The notes beneath the pieces were generated by a model, which was given only the letters and a program-made list of their open reading frames with translations, ran no database searches and was not told the DNA's origin. Below are positions 28,001 through 39,400 of a stretch of DNA of 64,000 nt, piece by piece. This stretch comes from Poecilobothrus nobilitatus. Lineage: Eukaryota; Arthropoda; Insecta; Diptera; Dolichopodidae. Position numbers and translations under genes: made by a program. Numbering within the stretch: position 1 is the stretch's first letter; each line of letters opens with the position of its first letter. The DNA lies in contig OX352772.1 of the NCBI GenBank assembly GCA_947095535.1, positions 35,173,445 through 35,237,444 of the forward strand, in the 5' to 3' direction.

Positions 28001-30139
28001 ATATATATAATCTGACTCATAGCAAAGTATTTAAATGGTCAGCCTTTGAAAAGAAAAATTTTCATTTCAAACTCCGATCAGATAATATAAAAAATAAGAA
28101 GTGATTTTATATTACAATAATGTACATATCGTATAATAATAATAACATATCAATAGTAAAGTAATATTAATAATAGCTGTTACAATGGAGCCTTTGCTTA
28201 TGTAATGCAGGAAGCCTTTGCTTATGTAATGCTTTGCTTATGTTATCATTCCCTAATCTAACCAGTGTATCAATATAAAATGTTTAGGGTTCACAAGATT
28301 CCCATCTCTCTCTTAGAAAAAAAAAGAATATATGAAGCTTTAAAGTAAAATTGCTTAAATGTAGAAAAGAGCAACGTCATTTAGTAATTCCAAATTTTAT
28401 ATTTATAAACTTACGTTATTTACACAATAAAAAAAAAATCATGGTCTAAAATTTTTCACAAATTACTAACATTCAAATATATTCAAATTTTTATTTTTTT
28501 TTTTTATTTTAGATGAAAAAGCAAATAATGTTCAAATACGTCGTAAAGTAGCACATTATGGAAGTTTTTATTTAAGAGTTGGTGCAATTGCATTTGGTAT
28601 TGGTACAATGGTATATTCTGGTTTAGAATTTGGACAATATTTTGAAGGACGTTCCGGTTGTCATGATATATTTGTTGCATTAACACCAAGTGCTAGAATG
28701 ATATTATCAATTATACAAATGCAATTTATATTTTTAAATACAACTGAACTTGATATGGATAAGCATAAAGTAATAGCTAGATTTGGTTTAATGCATATGG
28801 TTGCAACAAATTTATGTGAATGGTTATATGTTTTAGTTGAAGAAACACGACATGAAATATTACATTATACACAAGAACATGATAATCATGATACAAAATT
28901 ATCAAATATATCATTAAGTAATTATCATCAAAATCATTATCATAATTATTATCATCATGAAGAAAAAGAAAATAATTTAATTATAGAAAATTCTAATCAA
29001 ACAACATTAATTGACAATTCTATTAGTAATTTATCAAACATATTTAAGAATAATACTTTTATAAATAATTCAATATCATCACATACAACATCAACACCAT
29101 TATCAACAATATCTGAAATTTCAATTGAATCAAATAATTTGGCAACTGTTTATACAAATGGTCCAACAGTTAATTGTCAACGTACAAATAATATTATGGG
29201 TTCATTAGTACAAGATTCAGCACCATTTTTATTTCCATGTACCATTGAATATTCATTAATTTGTGCTGTCATTTTATATGAAATGTGGAAAAAAATTAAA
29301 TCAATACCAGATATTGAAAAGACAAGACGTGATTCAATGAAAGTAACTGTTGGTAAAAGTCAACGTAAAGCAAATCAATTTTCTGTTGATTGTTCAAAAG
29401 CACATCAAGGTTTATTTTTTGGTATTTTAATAATTGTTATGACAATAATTAGTATGATCATGTATTTTGTATTACATGATCGTCCTGGTTATAAAGATTT
29501 TGCAATGTTAGAAGTTACTATTTGTGAAATGATTATTTATAGGTAAATTATTTTATTTTTTTTTTTTGTTATTAATTAATAATTTTTTTTTTATTATTAT
29601 TATTATAGTGTAACAAGTATTGCTGTATTAAATGCAACATATTGTATGAGAGATTTGAAATTTGTTAATAAAATAAATGATACAAGTCAAATGAATTTAG
29701 ATAATACACTTTTAGTTGTTGCACAAACTGGTACATTTGTATATAGTATGTTTAGTATAATGGCTTCATATTTTTCAATTGCTGATGGTATACCATATGG
29801 TTTAGAAGGTTTATTAGCTGAAATATTAGGTTTAATACAAACAGCATTACAAACATTATTTATATTAAATTCATGTTGGAGACGTTGTAAAGGTGCACAA
29901 CAACAAAGAACAAAACCAGGAAGACAAACAATAACATTTTTATTAATAACAAATGTTTCAATGTGGTTTATAAATACATTAATAAAAGGTAGAGCAGCAT
30001 TTCGTCAAAGTCATTTAGAATTTTTTGGTATATGGGCTTGGACAATAATAACTCATGTTTCAATGCCATTAGCAATATTTTATAGATTTCATTCAACAAT
30101 ATGTTTATTTGAAATTTGGAAATCAGTATATAAAGCTAA

Positions 30140-30143
<4 letters not shown>
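7075..30143 (+). CDS. otopetrin-like proton channel, six coding exons
   Basis: Coding exons read from splice sites: 7075-7256, 22835-23407, 24617-24760, 26727-26944, 28513-29542 and 29609-30143. All five junctions are GT-AG and all phases agree, giving 893 aa. Otopetrins are multipass proton-selective channels of the plasma membrane; in flies they act in acid taste. Residues 1 to about 300 form a long Ser/Asn-rich cytoplasmic N terminus with an RRPSVYW/RRPSAVM pair. The membrane core starts in exon 4 (YCKLLVILGVALPVSEIIS). Exon 5 holds the family-typical HDIFVALTPSARMILS, MQFIFLNTTELDMDKHK and GLMHMVATNLCEWLYVLVEE, followed by an Asn/His-rich loop of about 100 residues. The last exon holds AQTGTFVYSMFSIMASYF, GLEGLLAEILGLIQTALQTL and a C-terminal hydrophobic segment before FEIWKSVYKAK. 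Family assignment is firm. Exon 1 (start AACAATG, 15.6 kb upstream) rests only on phase, a good donor and codon use. The specific paralogue is not determined. Confidence 0.9.
8817..9480 (-). mobile_element. decayed copy of family B element
   Basis: It reads in the opposite orientation to the 16.8 kb copy. From left to right it has a hairpin-like end (TATACCTGAACGAACATG), TAACGTTTGTGACACCTTCAAGGAGG, CGCGATAACTCAAATAA, GAGTAGCTATCTTACAGCTT and TTTTATGCCAAAAATCTTTGC. These match the order of blocks in the 46519-48100 copy. Internal units are mostly lost. Confidence 0.65.
11310..11560. other. GC-richer island of unknown origin
   Basis: About 250 bases with clearly more G and C than the surroundings. 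It includes a 71-codon open frame on the + strand (11317-11532) that I cannot match to any family. It stands out enough to suggest an inserted sequence, perhaps the end of a retroelement, but no terminal repeats, polymerase motif or splice context were seen. Confidence 0.3.
12584..13113 (-). pseudogene. Penelope-like element remnant, GIY-YIG endonuclease domain
   Basis: Read on the minus strand, two adjoining frames show the C-terminal part of a Penelope-like retroelement. The first (about 13113-12880) gives LSTPGVYELPCDCGDV, a changed GIY-YIG core, then IRETKRSVSIRLQENL and SAVYEHVAYNDGHEIYFH. A frame change follows, then SRLVKEAIESKKRKNFKRDQ and LSPTWNPIL, the usual tail of these proteins. 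At least two in-frame stops and one frameshift are present, so it is dead. No reverse transcriptase domain is recognisable further upstream on this strand. Confidence 0.8.
14756..14915 (+). mobile_element. degraded SINE, family 2
   Basis: The block CCAACCCTGCACAGATATCACGTG resembles the segment after the B box of the 31.9 kb SINE. It is followed by TTAATGGCCTTAGTAGC and a TATGTAATATGTATTATTAATATAAATAA tail, as in the two copies at 31.7-32.1 kb. The tRNA-like head is mostly gone. Confidence 0.55.
15493..15553. repeat. perfect 11-bp inverted repeat
   Basis: ATGGCGTCACT (15493-15503) and AGTGACGCCAT (15543-15553) are exact inverse complements around a 39-base AT-rich loop. The GC content of the arms is high for this region. 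It may be a small palindrome or a relic of a short element. Confidence 0.6.
16752..18048 (+). mobile_element. family B element with 259-bp tandem units, copy at 16.8 kb
   Basis: It starts at GAGGAAGAGTGCAGTAGAG, contains tandem units whose landmark TTGTATGGCAGCTACCCGAA repeats at a 259-base spacing near 17.35 and 17.61 kb, then a (GGAC)n microsatellite at about 17880-17905. It ends in a hairpin, ATACCCGTGAACATAGTTCATACGGGTAT. Each full unit contains a similar 74-codon open frame on the minus strand (17169-17393, 17428-17652); these are by-products of the repeat, not genes. The inverted copy at 46519-48100 is about 1.58 kb. No transposase is encoded. Class unknown. Confidence 0.8.
18669..19130. 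mobile_element. MITE with about 20-bp terminal inverted repeats
   Basis: The left end AGGGTATTCACGAGTTGGTG (18669-18688) is matched exactly by the inverse complement CACCAACTCGTGAATACCCT at the right end (19111-19130). The 462-bp interior has no coding capacity, and a second partial copy of the right end lies at about 18728-18750. Flanking target duplication is not clear, so superfamily is undecided. Confidence 0.8.
19853..20581 (+). pseudogene. Jockey-clade non-LTR retrotransposon remnant, reverse transcriptase 3' part
   Basis: The frame from 19853 reads ETFADDTAIIAIGSNVDEAI, with the catalytic FADD at 19859-19870. A stop, then a degraded KWKIKLN...KSVHVNFTNR stretch follows. From 20140 the typical Jockey C-terminal region appears (YKILLHNQIIKPIWLYSIQL, then WGCA and RIQTLQNIILRN). 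A frameshift at about 20320 leads into NDLHRDLNIPTVVQEIK and HKIRLEGHINLQVSQLL, ending at a stop near 20581. Stops and frameshifts show it is inactive. The 5' part, including endonuclease, is missing. Confidence 0.88.
22085..22350. repeat. 21-bp minisatellite with inverted halves
   Basis: The right part (about 22200-22350) repeats units like TCTTCACTTAAAGTAAAAATA six or seven times at about 21-base spacing. The left part (about 22095-22180) has the inverse complement (TTTTTACTTTAAGTGAG and variants). The whole could fold into a long imperfect hairpin. It lies about 0.5 kb upstream of otopetrin exon 2. The 63-codon frame on the minus strand here is repeat-derived. Confidence 0.75.
23408..24616 (+). 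other. second intron of the otopetrin gene
   Basis: It begins GTAAAT directly after the ATGGG of exon 2 and ends TTTTTACAG. It contains the RNase H remnant on the minus strand and otherwise AT-rich sequence without coding signs. Confidence 0.75.
23642..23905 (-). pseudogene. retrotransposon RNase H domain fragment
   Basis: The 87-codon minus-strand frame reads IYTGSLSVIKALGS, then IRVIWILGHTNIPENVVTYE. This matches the RNase H domain of I/R1/Jockey-type non-LTR elements, where the usual patterns are YTDSxSVIxAL and WVPGHxxIxGNExADExA. Here the first catalytic Asp is Gly, and the E-x-A-D motif has become V-x-T-Y, so the domain cannot be active. It sits antisense inside an intron of the otopetrin gene. 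Confidence 0.75.
24761..26726 (+). other. third intron of the otopetrin gene, with a possible repeat relic
   Basis: The intron begins GTAAGT and ends CTTTTTTAG. The block at about 25050-25900 is less AT-rich and opens with CCTGTCCTTCCGTCCGTCTGTCC, a tract of the kind found in other repeats of this window. It also has recurring phrases such as CAAAATTTGAAAGTTTG and CTCAAAATTCCAGAAAAG. It may be an old element, but no ends or coding motifs were found. Confidence 0.45.
27270..27815 (+). mobile_element. decayed family B copy in an otopetrin intron
   Basis: It starts GAAGAGTGTAAAACTGTAGAGTAGACTGTGTCAAC like the 16.8 kb copy and keeps GTGTTGGCATGCAACTTGACA, CCTAGCTTCAATAGG, GGCAGCTACTCGAA, ACACGTCAGAATTCGATTATGAG and a TTCAACTCTATGTTGATACGAGTAT end. 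It is shorter and has few units. A 176-codon open frame crosses it (27419-27949) by chance; it has no family features. Confidence 0.7.
28190..28245. repeat. short tandem repeat of TTTGCTTATGTAATGC
   Basis: Two complete GCCTTTGCTTATGTAATGC units and one partial TTTGCTTATGTTA unit lie in a row. It is a small tandem duplication in an otopetrin intron. Confidence 0.65.
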
Positions 30144-30189
<46 letters not shown>

Positions 30190-30840
30190 TTAATAATAAA
30201 TAGTATTGTAAATATTAAAAGAATTAAATTATGTATTAGTATTAAAAATTATCATTTATTTAAATAAAAAAAATTTATTAAAAAAATTGTTTTGTTTATT
30301 TAAATAATTAAATTGACTTCTATATATTTAAAATGCATATTATTATTATAATTTGAATCTAAAAAATTCTGATTAAAAACGTTTCTTTTAAGCTTACTAT
30401 ATTTGTTATTATTTTTGTTTTCTTAACTACATACATAATTAAACATATGCATACAATTTTAAAACTTTTTTTATAATTTGGGTTTTTAATTTTGTTTTTC
30501 TAAATATTGTCATACTCCTCAGCCAAGAAACTGAATTCGCAAACACTTTTCAACTTACAATTGAATAAGTTCATTAAAGTTGAAAAATTTTTCATTTTTT
30601 GTTTTTTCATTAAATTTAAACTTTAAATTTTTTGTAGAATTTTACAATCACAAATATTAGGTTTCATTTAAAACAGATACAATGAATTAGAATTGAAACT
30701 GATACTATACAGAAAATATAACAGAAATTGTATATTTTATTTTTATAAAACTGAATATTTTGTAAAATAAAGTAAATAACTATTTTGTCCAGATAATTCT
30801 TTATTGAAAAATATATTTATTTGCACAATAACCATCCTGG
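30144..30840. other. 3' flank of the otopetrin gene
   Basis: The stop codon is followed by a (TA)n tract at about 30150-30190 and a consensus AATAAA polyadenylation signal at 30195-30200. The rest is AT-rich without visible genes. Confidence 0.6.
30195..30200 (+). terminator. candidate polyadenylation signal of the otopetrin gene
   Basis: AATAAA, 52 bases after the stop codon. AATAAA is frequent by chance in such AT-rich DNA, so position is the main support. Confidence 0.45.
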
Positions 30841-31033
30841 GGGCCTCGGTGGTCTAGTGCGTAAGAGCGTATAAAATACGCCGTAAACACCGAGGGAGTG
30901 TGGGTTCGAATCCCACACAAGTCGTAAGAGTTATTCCCCCTTATGACATTTACAGCCACGCCTGTAAAGGAAAGGCTGTGTAATTTCCTGTTCACGCATT
31001 TATGTGGCAGAGAAATGCACTAAAAAAAAAAAA
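30841..31033 (+). mobile_element. tRNA-derived SINE, best-preserved copy (family 1)
   Basis: A-box-like GGTCTAGTGCGTAAGAG and a perfect B box GGTTCGAATCC (30903-30913) identify a tRNA-derived pol III promoter. A roughly 100-base body and an A tail follow. The flanks AATAACCATCCTGG (30827-30840) and AATAACCATTCTGG (31034-31047) form a 14-bp target-site duplication with one mismatch. The duplication is nearly intact, so insertion was fairly recent. A 64-codon minus-strand frame here is a by-product. Confidence 0.9.
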
Positions 31034-31660
31034 AATAACCATTCTGGATATTTTTAATTTATTATTTTTATTAAGATTAGTAAGCATTTAAATAAGACTT
31101 ATTTTAAAATTGTAAGGTTTAAATTACCGGCAACCAACTGATTTGTTTCAACATCTAGAAGAATTAAAAAAAAGTATTCAGTACTATTATACTGCGTGCT
31201 CATTGATCTTTACACATAATAAATATAGAAACCTACCAGCAAAATTTTAGTAATTAGTTCCAAGCCAGCAAAATTTTATTAAACTAATGTTAGCTCTTAT
31301 ACTGTGCAGTAGAAAAAACAATTATATGAGATTTTTCCATAAATTTCGTTTTATTTTTATTGACTGTAGTCGTTCCTCAAAAAGAATAAACGAAACATCA
31401 AAAAACACAATCAACAACCTAAGAATTGTTTTTCCAAATTTAATTCATAAATCTTTTCATTACGTACCGTTAATACACTAAAATACATAGTTATAAAAAA
31501 TAATCGTTACTTGTTATTGTCATGTTGTAAATAAAACCTAAAAGTATGCAAAACTACATATGATTTTAAAATATTATTATTATAATCAATATTATAATAA
31601 TTAATATTATTATAATTAATATTTATTATTATAATAAATATTATTATTATAATCATTATT

Positions 31661-32105
31661 AATATAATGTAAATATATAGTATATAAATAAACAAAATAA
31701 ATAATATTAGTATATAATTTAATAATAGTATAAAAACCTATAATGGCCTTGGTAGCCGATGGTTAAATAATATTGCATTATATTTATGTATGTAATATTA
31801 ATATAAATAAATAAATAAATGAAAAGGATTAGATCAGCACAGGGTAGCCGGCGGGTAGACGTGTGGCGTATTAACCGAAGGAGTGTGGGTTCGATCCCTG
31901 CACAGGTCGTAAGTGTTTTTCTTTACATACCCCCCTTACGACCAAATATAATGTAAATATATAGTATATAATATAAACAAAATAAATAATATTAGTATAT
32001 AATTTAATAATAGTATAAAAACCTATAATGGCCTTGGTAGCCGATGGTTCAATAATATTGCATTACATTTATGTATGCAATGTTAATATAAATAAATAAA
32101 TAAAT
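31661..32105 (+). mobile_element. second SINE family inside a direct duplication
   Basis: A block of about 160 bases (31661-31820) recurs at 31945-32105. It includes ATAATGTAAATATATAGTAT, CCTATAATGGCCTTGGTAGC and a (AAAT)n tail. Between the copies is a tRNA-like head with GGTAGCCGGCGGGTAGACG and a B box GGTTCGATCCC (31888-31898), then GCACAGGTCGTAAG and CCCCCCTTACGACC. The arrangement tail-head-tail suggests one SINE inserted next to, or unequally duplicated with, a related one. Confidence 0.7.
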
Positions 32106-32210
32106 ATAATCTTTTTATTTTTGAATGCTAAAGAAAAAAAAAGAAGTTAATTATTTAGCTAGGTATATGTATATATAATTTTAAATGTTAATTAAAAAAT
32201 TCAGAAATAC

Positions 32211-33780
32211 CAGAGACTACATAGAGATGTACAAATTCATACAAAAATTTGTACTAATTTTTTTTCAAACGGGCCAGCTAAAACTGGCTAGTTTTAAAAA
32301 TCTTAAAGCACAGAAATATTTAGTTTGTGTCATAGCTAAAAGAATTTAGCGAAAACTAGAATCTTCTGTAAAATCTGGTGTAAAATGATCATTCATATAT
32401 TTTATGCATTTACAAAATTTTTTTATCCTTGTGATTATTAAACTTTTTAAAGCAAAGCGATGACAAAATAACTTTTAAAATAGAAAAATAAGGCAAAAAT
32501 GGGAAAATATATTTGAGAAAATATATATTTAATATGTCGAGTAGAAACGTAAATTTTCAATATGATAAAGAAGACATTCTAAATATCACTTTACAAAAAA
32601 TATGGAACATTTAGCTAAATATTTCATATAGAAAAAAATTAAATAAAAATAGATTATTTTATAATGTTGACTTTTCTAAAAACAACAAGAAAAAACATTT
32701 CAAGGTTATCATTCATATGCATTCAGTATTTCACTACTACAAACAGAATTTTTTGAATGTATGAAATGGTATATCGTATATTATATGGTATCAGATGGTA
32801 TGAATGTTATCTATTTTATGAAAATCATTTGATTTAACTGCATTATTTATTTAACTAAATTTAACTGATTTTAATATACAGTATCCAGCAAAAGTAATGG
32901 TAATTTAAAAAAATATATATAGAAAAGCAATAAAATAATATAGGCGTTCGAATTTTTTCTAATAATATTTTTAACTTTATAACTTCAGGGAAAAACAAAC
33001 AAACAAAGTAACAAAATTTTTTGTATTATGATTTTATTTTATTTTTTGATCTCATGACTCATATTGTTATATTGGTAACAGTATACCTACATATATATGT
33101 GGGTATTTTTTGAAGATAATATAATATACCTATCAAATAAAAATAACTGAAATAAAAATAATGCTTTAAAATTCTTCTAAACATTTTTTTAATTAAAAAT
33201 TATTCCAATTAGAAAAGTGGCATGACATTTGCTGGATACTGTACATATTCATAAAAATTATCAAATCATATCAAATTGGAACATAATTACATTTACACAA
33301 AACAAAATATAAATATAAATATGTATTGATTTTTGAATCATATTGAAATACATATATAAAAAGTGCCGATAGTATTTATGTGTATTTCAATTTATATTTA
33401 ATTTTGAATCACACACACTTTCACAATTTAATAAGCATGTAGGCAAGCTGGTCAAGTAATATAAATGCATAATATGGCATAATGCATATATAATATAAAA
33501 ATTATATTAGATACTGATCAAATCATGTATATCATAATATGTCATCTGATATCATATGATCATATTCATATATGTATGTTACTTGTTATTTCTATCATCC
33601 ATACCAATCATACGAAAGTTCATTTATGTACATATATGAAAAAAAAAATATCCGAGACCAAAACTTGCTTTAAGAAACTTTAAAAAAAAAAGTTGAAAAA
33701 TGAGACTAAATTTCAAAATCGATATTGTAGCGACATCTAAACTTTTTTGTTGCCATTTGGACATCTCTATGTAGTCTCTG
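32211..33780. mobile_element. non-autonomous hAT-like element, 1570 bp
   Basis: Perfect 20-bp terminal inverted repeats: CAGAGACTACATAGAGATGT at 32211-32230 and its inverse complement at 33761-33780. The insertion is flanked by GAAATAC on both sides (32204-32210 and 33781-33787). The terminal CAGAG is typical of hAT elements, which usually make 8-bp duplications; only 7 bases match here, so one base may have been lost. No transposase frame is present. A smaller Tc1-like element lies inside. Confidence 0.85.
32879..33241. mobile_element. nested Tc1/mariner-like MITE, 363 bp
   Basis: The ends CAGTATCCAGCAAAAGTAAT (left) and CAGTATCCAGCAAATGTCAT (inverse complement of the right end) match at their first 14 bases and most beyond. 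Each end is flanked by TA, the target of Tc1/mariner transposases, whose elements often begin CAGT. No coding sequence lies inside. It sits within the hAT-like element and therefore inserted later. Confidence 0.8.
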
Positions 33781-34318
33781 GAAATACCTTTGTTTTTTGT
33801 TAAGTTTTTACTAGGCTAAGAGAAATGTATGATCATATTAAAAGAAATAAAAGTGAAATAAAAAAACAAAAAATATTATCTTTTGTGGAGAAATAATTTA
33901 ACAAAAAAAAAAACAATATATGTATTTCGGTATTAGTTTTAAAATTAATATTATTAAATTAAATAATTGTAATTTTAAAATAATATGCAAATCATAGTAT
34001 ATATGGTATATAGTAGTATCATGTAGTATGCAATCGAAGTTTTTACATTTTCATTTATTTTAAACTTTATATGCTCACCAACAGATCGCGTTGTATATTT
34101 TTTTCTGACACATTTAAATTTAACCTCAATTAAATGTCACATCAAAGTTTACAAATCACTTTGTTAAAAAATTTTTAGAGGCCGACTACAATTTAGAAAT
34201 AATTGGAATTTTGGAAGTAATTCTTTATTTTATTTTTTGTGCTCTGTAGAAAAAATAAAAGATTTAAAATTCATAATTAATATATTTTAAATAATTAAAA
34301 ATTTAAATTGTGTTCAAA

Positions 34319-35239
<921 letters not shown>

Positions 35240-36470
35240 ATATTTTTAATATCAAAATAAAAAAAATAAAAAATAAGCGATTCAAAAAAAAAAATTAGAA
35301 AATAGACATTATCATACTTTTTTGTCATTTCTTGAATTTTAAATTATTATATTAATTTTGATATAATTTTATTATATAAATCGGTAATGTAATGAAGAAA
35401 TTATAAATTTAATTTGAATGAATAAAGGATAAGTTCAAAATAAATATTTTCTTTTTTATTTAAAATATACATACTTAAATAAAAAATTTACATTTTCTCT
35501 TAAGAATCTTTAATAAATAAATACATATTTAATAAAAATTTTATGAAAGTAAACAAAGCGAAGACTATTTTATTATAAGACTTTTAATTTAAATAATATA
35601 AACAGTTTAACATCAATTTTTGTCTTACGAATAAAGTAAATTGATTTCTACGGAATTTGTTATAACAAATTACAGGTTTTGTTATATTTATGAGTTTAGA
35701 ACTTACATTATAAGACGAATATTTCAAAATACTTCAGACTAATAATTAATTTTCCGCCAGCCAGCGTTGAACGCGCTTTACAACATTTTAGAAATCCTTG
35801 TTTTTTTTTTTACTTTTAATATACTTTTTTTATTCTAAAAGGCCATCCACAACTTCCCTTTTTTTTTTTGTACAGCTTGCTAGGAAAAAATTACAAGTTT
35901 ACTATCGCTATTTTTTTTTAATTTTAAAAGTTCAGTCCGTCCGTGTTTATTTAGTTAAATGAACGCTTAGTTCTTTTAGGCTTTTAAATAAAATAAAAAA
36001 GTCACGAATTTTGAAAAAAACAAAAACCTATAACAAACAATAACTTAATCTAATTATAATAAAATTTAATTTTTTTAATTTTTGTTTTAAATACCATAAT
36101 ATTTGATAAAGCTTTTCTTTAGTTTAAATATATCAATCTAATTTAAAAAAAAATCTTTCAACAAAAATTTATATTATTTACGGTGAGGTGACTAAAACCA
36201 GTCTCGCTAAAACCACTAAAACTAAAAAAAAAAATTTTTTTTACCAAATTTACCTGCTTCTCTTCCTTTCTGAACTTAAGGCAATTTTCATGGATTTCAT
36301 GTGATATTGGATATATATTCTTATATATATTAAAATTAAAACAAAATATTTTTAAGAAATTATATAAACTTGTTTATTTTTCAAACAAAAATTATCAAAT
36401 TTTAATTTTTTTAAGTAATCAATTTATAAAAAATATGTTTTTAATTTTCAAAATCTACAAATATTTTTAA
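35240..36470. other. convergent 3' region between Roc1a and the eIF4G-like gene
   Basis: A consensus AATAAA lies at 35421-35426, suitable for Roc1a. The remainder is AT-rich with no coding region recognised. Confidence 0.55.
35421..35426 (+). terminator. candidate polyadenylation signal of Roc1a
   Basis: AATAAA, about 180 bases after the Roc1a stop codon. Confidence 0.4.
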
Positions 36471-39400
36471 TTAATTTAAATTTATAATACAGGAATGAAT
36501 TTGAATTTCAGAGACTAATGGAAAATTAATGAATGGTTCTAAAATTTCGTTCTTTGAACGTAATTTTGACCATTTTAAAAATACATCATGACTAATGATT
36601 TTTTTATCGTAAATTTCATTTAATATTCCATTTATATTATTATAAAATATTTTTAAATTATCAAAAAATAATTCAATTGCATATAAACATTCTAATTGTG
36701 AATTACATAAATTCTTTGTTAATAAATTTTTAATTGAGCTATCATTAAAAATTTCTTTATCTAATAAAAATATATTATTTTCTTTGTCATATTTTAATGT
36801 AAAATCACACATTAATTTTGTTAATTTTGTGCATTTATCATTTAAAATATTACAATTATTATTTGTATTTCCAGTTTCTAATGTTGTATTATTAATATTA
36901 TTATTTTGTGATGTTGTTGTAACTGATATTAAATTAGCTTCAACTAAATATTTTGTAAAACATTTAATATCAGTATCTGTTTTTGAATTTAATTCATTTT
37001 GTTGTTTATTATTATATACTGATAATATTGGATTAAATGTATAATGATCAAAATCATTTAGAAAATTATAATTATATTTTTGTATAAATTCATTTAGAAA
37101 TTTTTTATCAAATTTTCTATCAATATAACTTTTATTTGCATACCAATAAAATTTAATAAAATTTGTTCCTTTTTCATTTATAAAATATTTAATGCAATTT
37201 TTTAATAAATCAATATAAATTGGTTCATATTCATCAATATTCATTTCATTATCTAATAAATCATTGAATTTTAAAATATTTTTAAATAATAATGGACCAA
37301 TAAATTCAAATATATATTGCCACATTTTTGGTACATCAATTAATATATCTGGTGATATTTGAAAAAATTCTTTAAATGATTTACATATAATATCATGGTT
37401 TAATTTTTTTCTTTGATATTGAAACTGAATTATATTTGATAATATTTCTCTATCTAATTTTGTTATTTTTGAATAATGAACAAATTCTTTTAATATATAA
37501 TTTAATATTTGTGTATGTTGTGTTACTGAAATATCATCCCATATTTTATATAAATTTGTAATTAAATTTTCTTTAACTAAATCAATTAAATCTAAAATAA
37601 ATTTTTTATCAATTGTAATTTCTTTATAAATTTTTGACGGGGTTTGTTGTTGTTCTTGTTCTATTTTAGATTTTCCATAAAAAGAAGTAAACTGTGAACG
37701 AGCTCCTAAAGTTAATGATTTAGCAGTACTAAAATCAAATTTCATATTTTTTAAAAATTTATTTGGATCAATTTGTTTGTTATTATCTTTATGTTTATCT
37801 CTTCTATTATCATTTGATTGATTTACTTTTTTATTTTGTGTTGAATAATTCATTTTATTTTGTGAATGATGATGTTGTTGTTGATTATTATCATTATTTG
37901 TTGTTGCTAAGAACAAAAAACAAAAATTTAAATTAAAAATATGTAAATACATAAACTATATAAAATAAATTTTTCAAATAAAAATTAATCTCACACAGTA
38001 TGCTTATACCTTGTCAAAAATCTAAGCTAAAAATAATTCCAGCTTTGGTCTTTCCTTTTTTACGTTAAATAAAAGAAAAAATCAAAACCTATATTTAATT
38101 TACTCTAAAGTAAAGGCGTAATGGGAATAACTATAGCAGAATCGAAACTGCAGATGCATTTTTATCTGATTCTGATTTGACTTCCCAGCCAGATATTACG
38201 AAGAATTTTCAAACCCCTTGCCATATCGGTCAAAACTTGAATTGACAAAAATGTTTATTATAAATATAAAAGTAAAATGTCATAATAACTAAACATATGT
38301 ACATATAAGTAAAAACATTTTTTAATATAAAACAATATCCAAACTTCTCACTGGAAAGTTAAGAATATGCTAGAAAAATTTTGGATAATGAGATCTTAGT
38401 GGTTAAACAAAGGATGCTTCACGGTGACTTGTCAAAAAAAAGTTTGTATTTACCAAAATCCAAACACTTAAGAGTTATTAAAAGAAAATGTACGTAAACA
38501 AATATAAAGAGAAAATGATTTACAAAAAAATGTATTGCGAACTCAAAATTAGGAATAAAGGCGTTTCAAAAATAATTTTTAAATCATTAAATCAACCATG
38601 AATTTCATAAGTGATACAACCAACTGATTCGTGAACGTCTAACTCACTTAAGAAAAAATCTAATTTATGTAAATTTTTGCAATATAATAATTCATACAAC
38701 TTTTAGAAAAATAAATCGAATACAAAACATAAAAACATTATACAGAAAAAATAATCAGTTTTTCAATAGATAATCATAGTTTCAATGGAGTTTTACTATA
38801 TTTAAAAAAAAAAATTGATAATTTACCGTAGGTCTAAATCTAATTAAGTACATAATTACTAATCTCGTCTAATTTTTGAACAAATCTTTTAAAAAAACTA
38901 AAAATATTTATGTAACAAGTTTTTTAATTCTGTTTTCCTTTTGCTTTACAAAATTAAAGCTTTTAATGCCTTTTGATATGTTTTTTAGAAAATGAAGTAC
39001 AGGTATCAATAAGTAATCAACTTTAATACATATTATGTAATTTTCTATATATAGAGTACATATAAGAATGTTTTTTCATAGTTTAAGTTTTGTTCACTTA
39101 AAGTCGTTTATTGTCTTTGTCTAAAAGAATTTGGAAGATCAAATGAAATAGTAATTTATTTATATGATGCTAACAAACAAAATCAAACATTCTATAAAAT
39201 TGTTTAATAGAATAAAAACTGATCTTGTTTTTTGTATATAAGAAAAAGGATTCAGTCAGCAAAAGATTAAAACAAAGTTTAAATTTTAACTTAAAAAAAA
39301 AAGAATAGGAATAAATTATTAATTAAAAGAAAATTTAACTTACCACCGGTATTAAGATTTGCACTGTGATGATTTATGTTACTATTTTTATTACTATTAC

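Noticed and set aside
30841..30920. A functional tRNA gene
   Set aside because: The A and B boxes are present, but the cloverleaf stems do not pair properly and the sequence continues into a SINE body with A tail and target-site duplication. The same applies at 3091, 31860 and 55068.
30801..30995. 64-codon open frame on the minus strand as a gene
   Set aside because: It lies in the antisense of a SINE; peptides of this type are common artefacts of tRNA-derived repeats.
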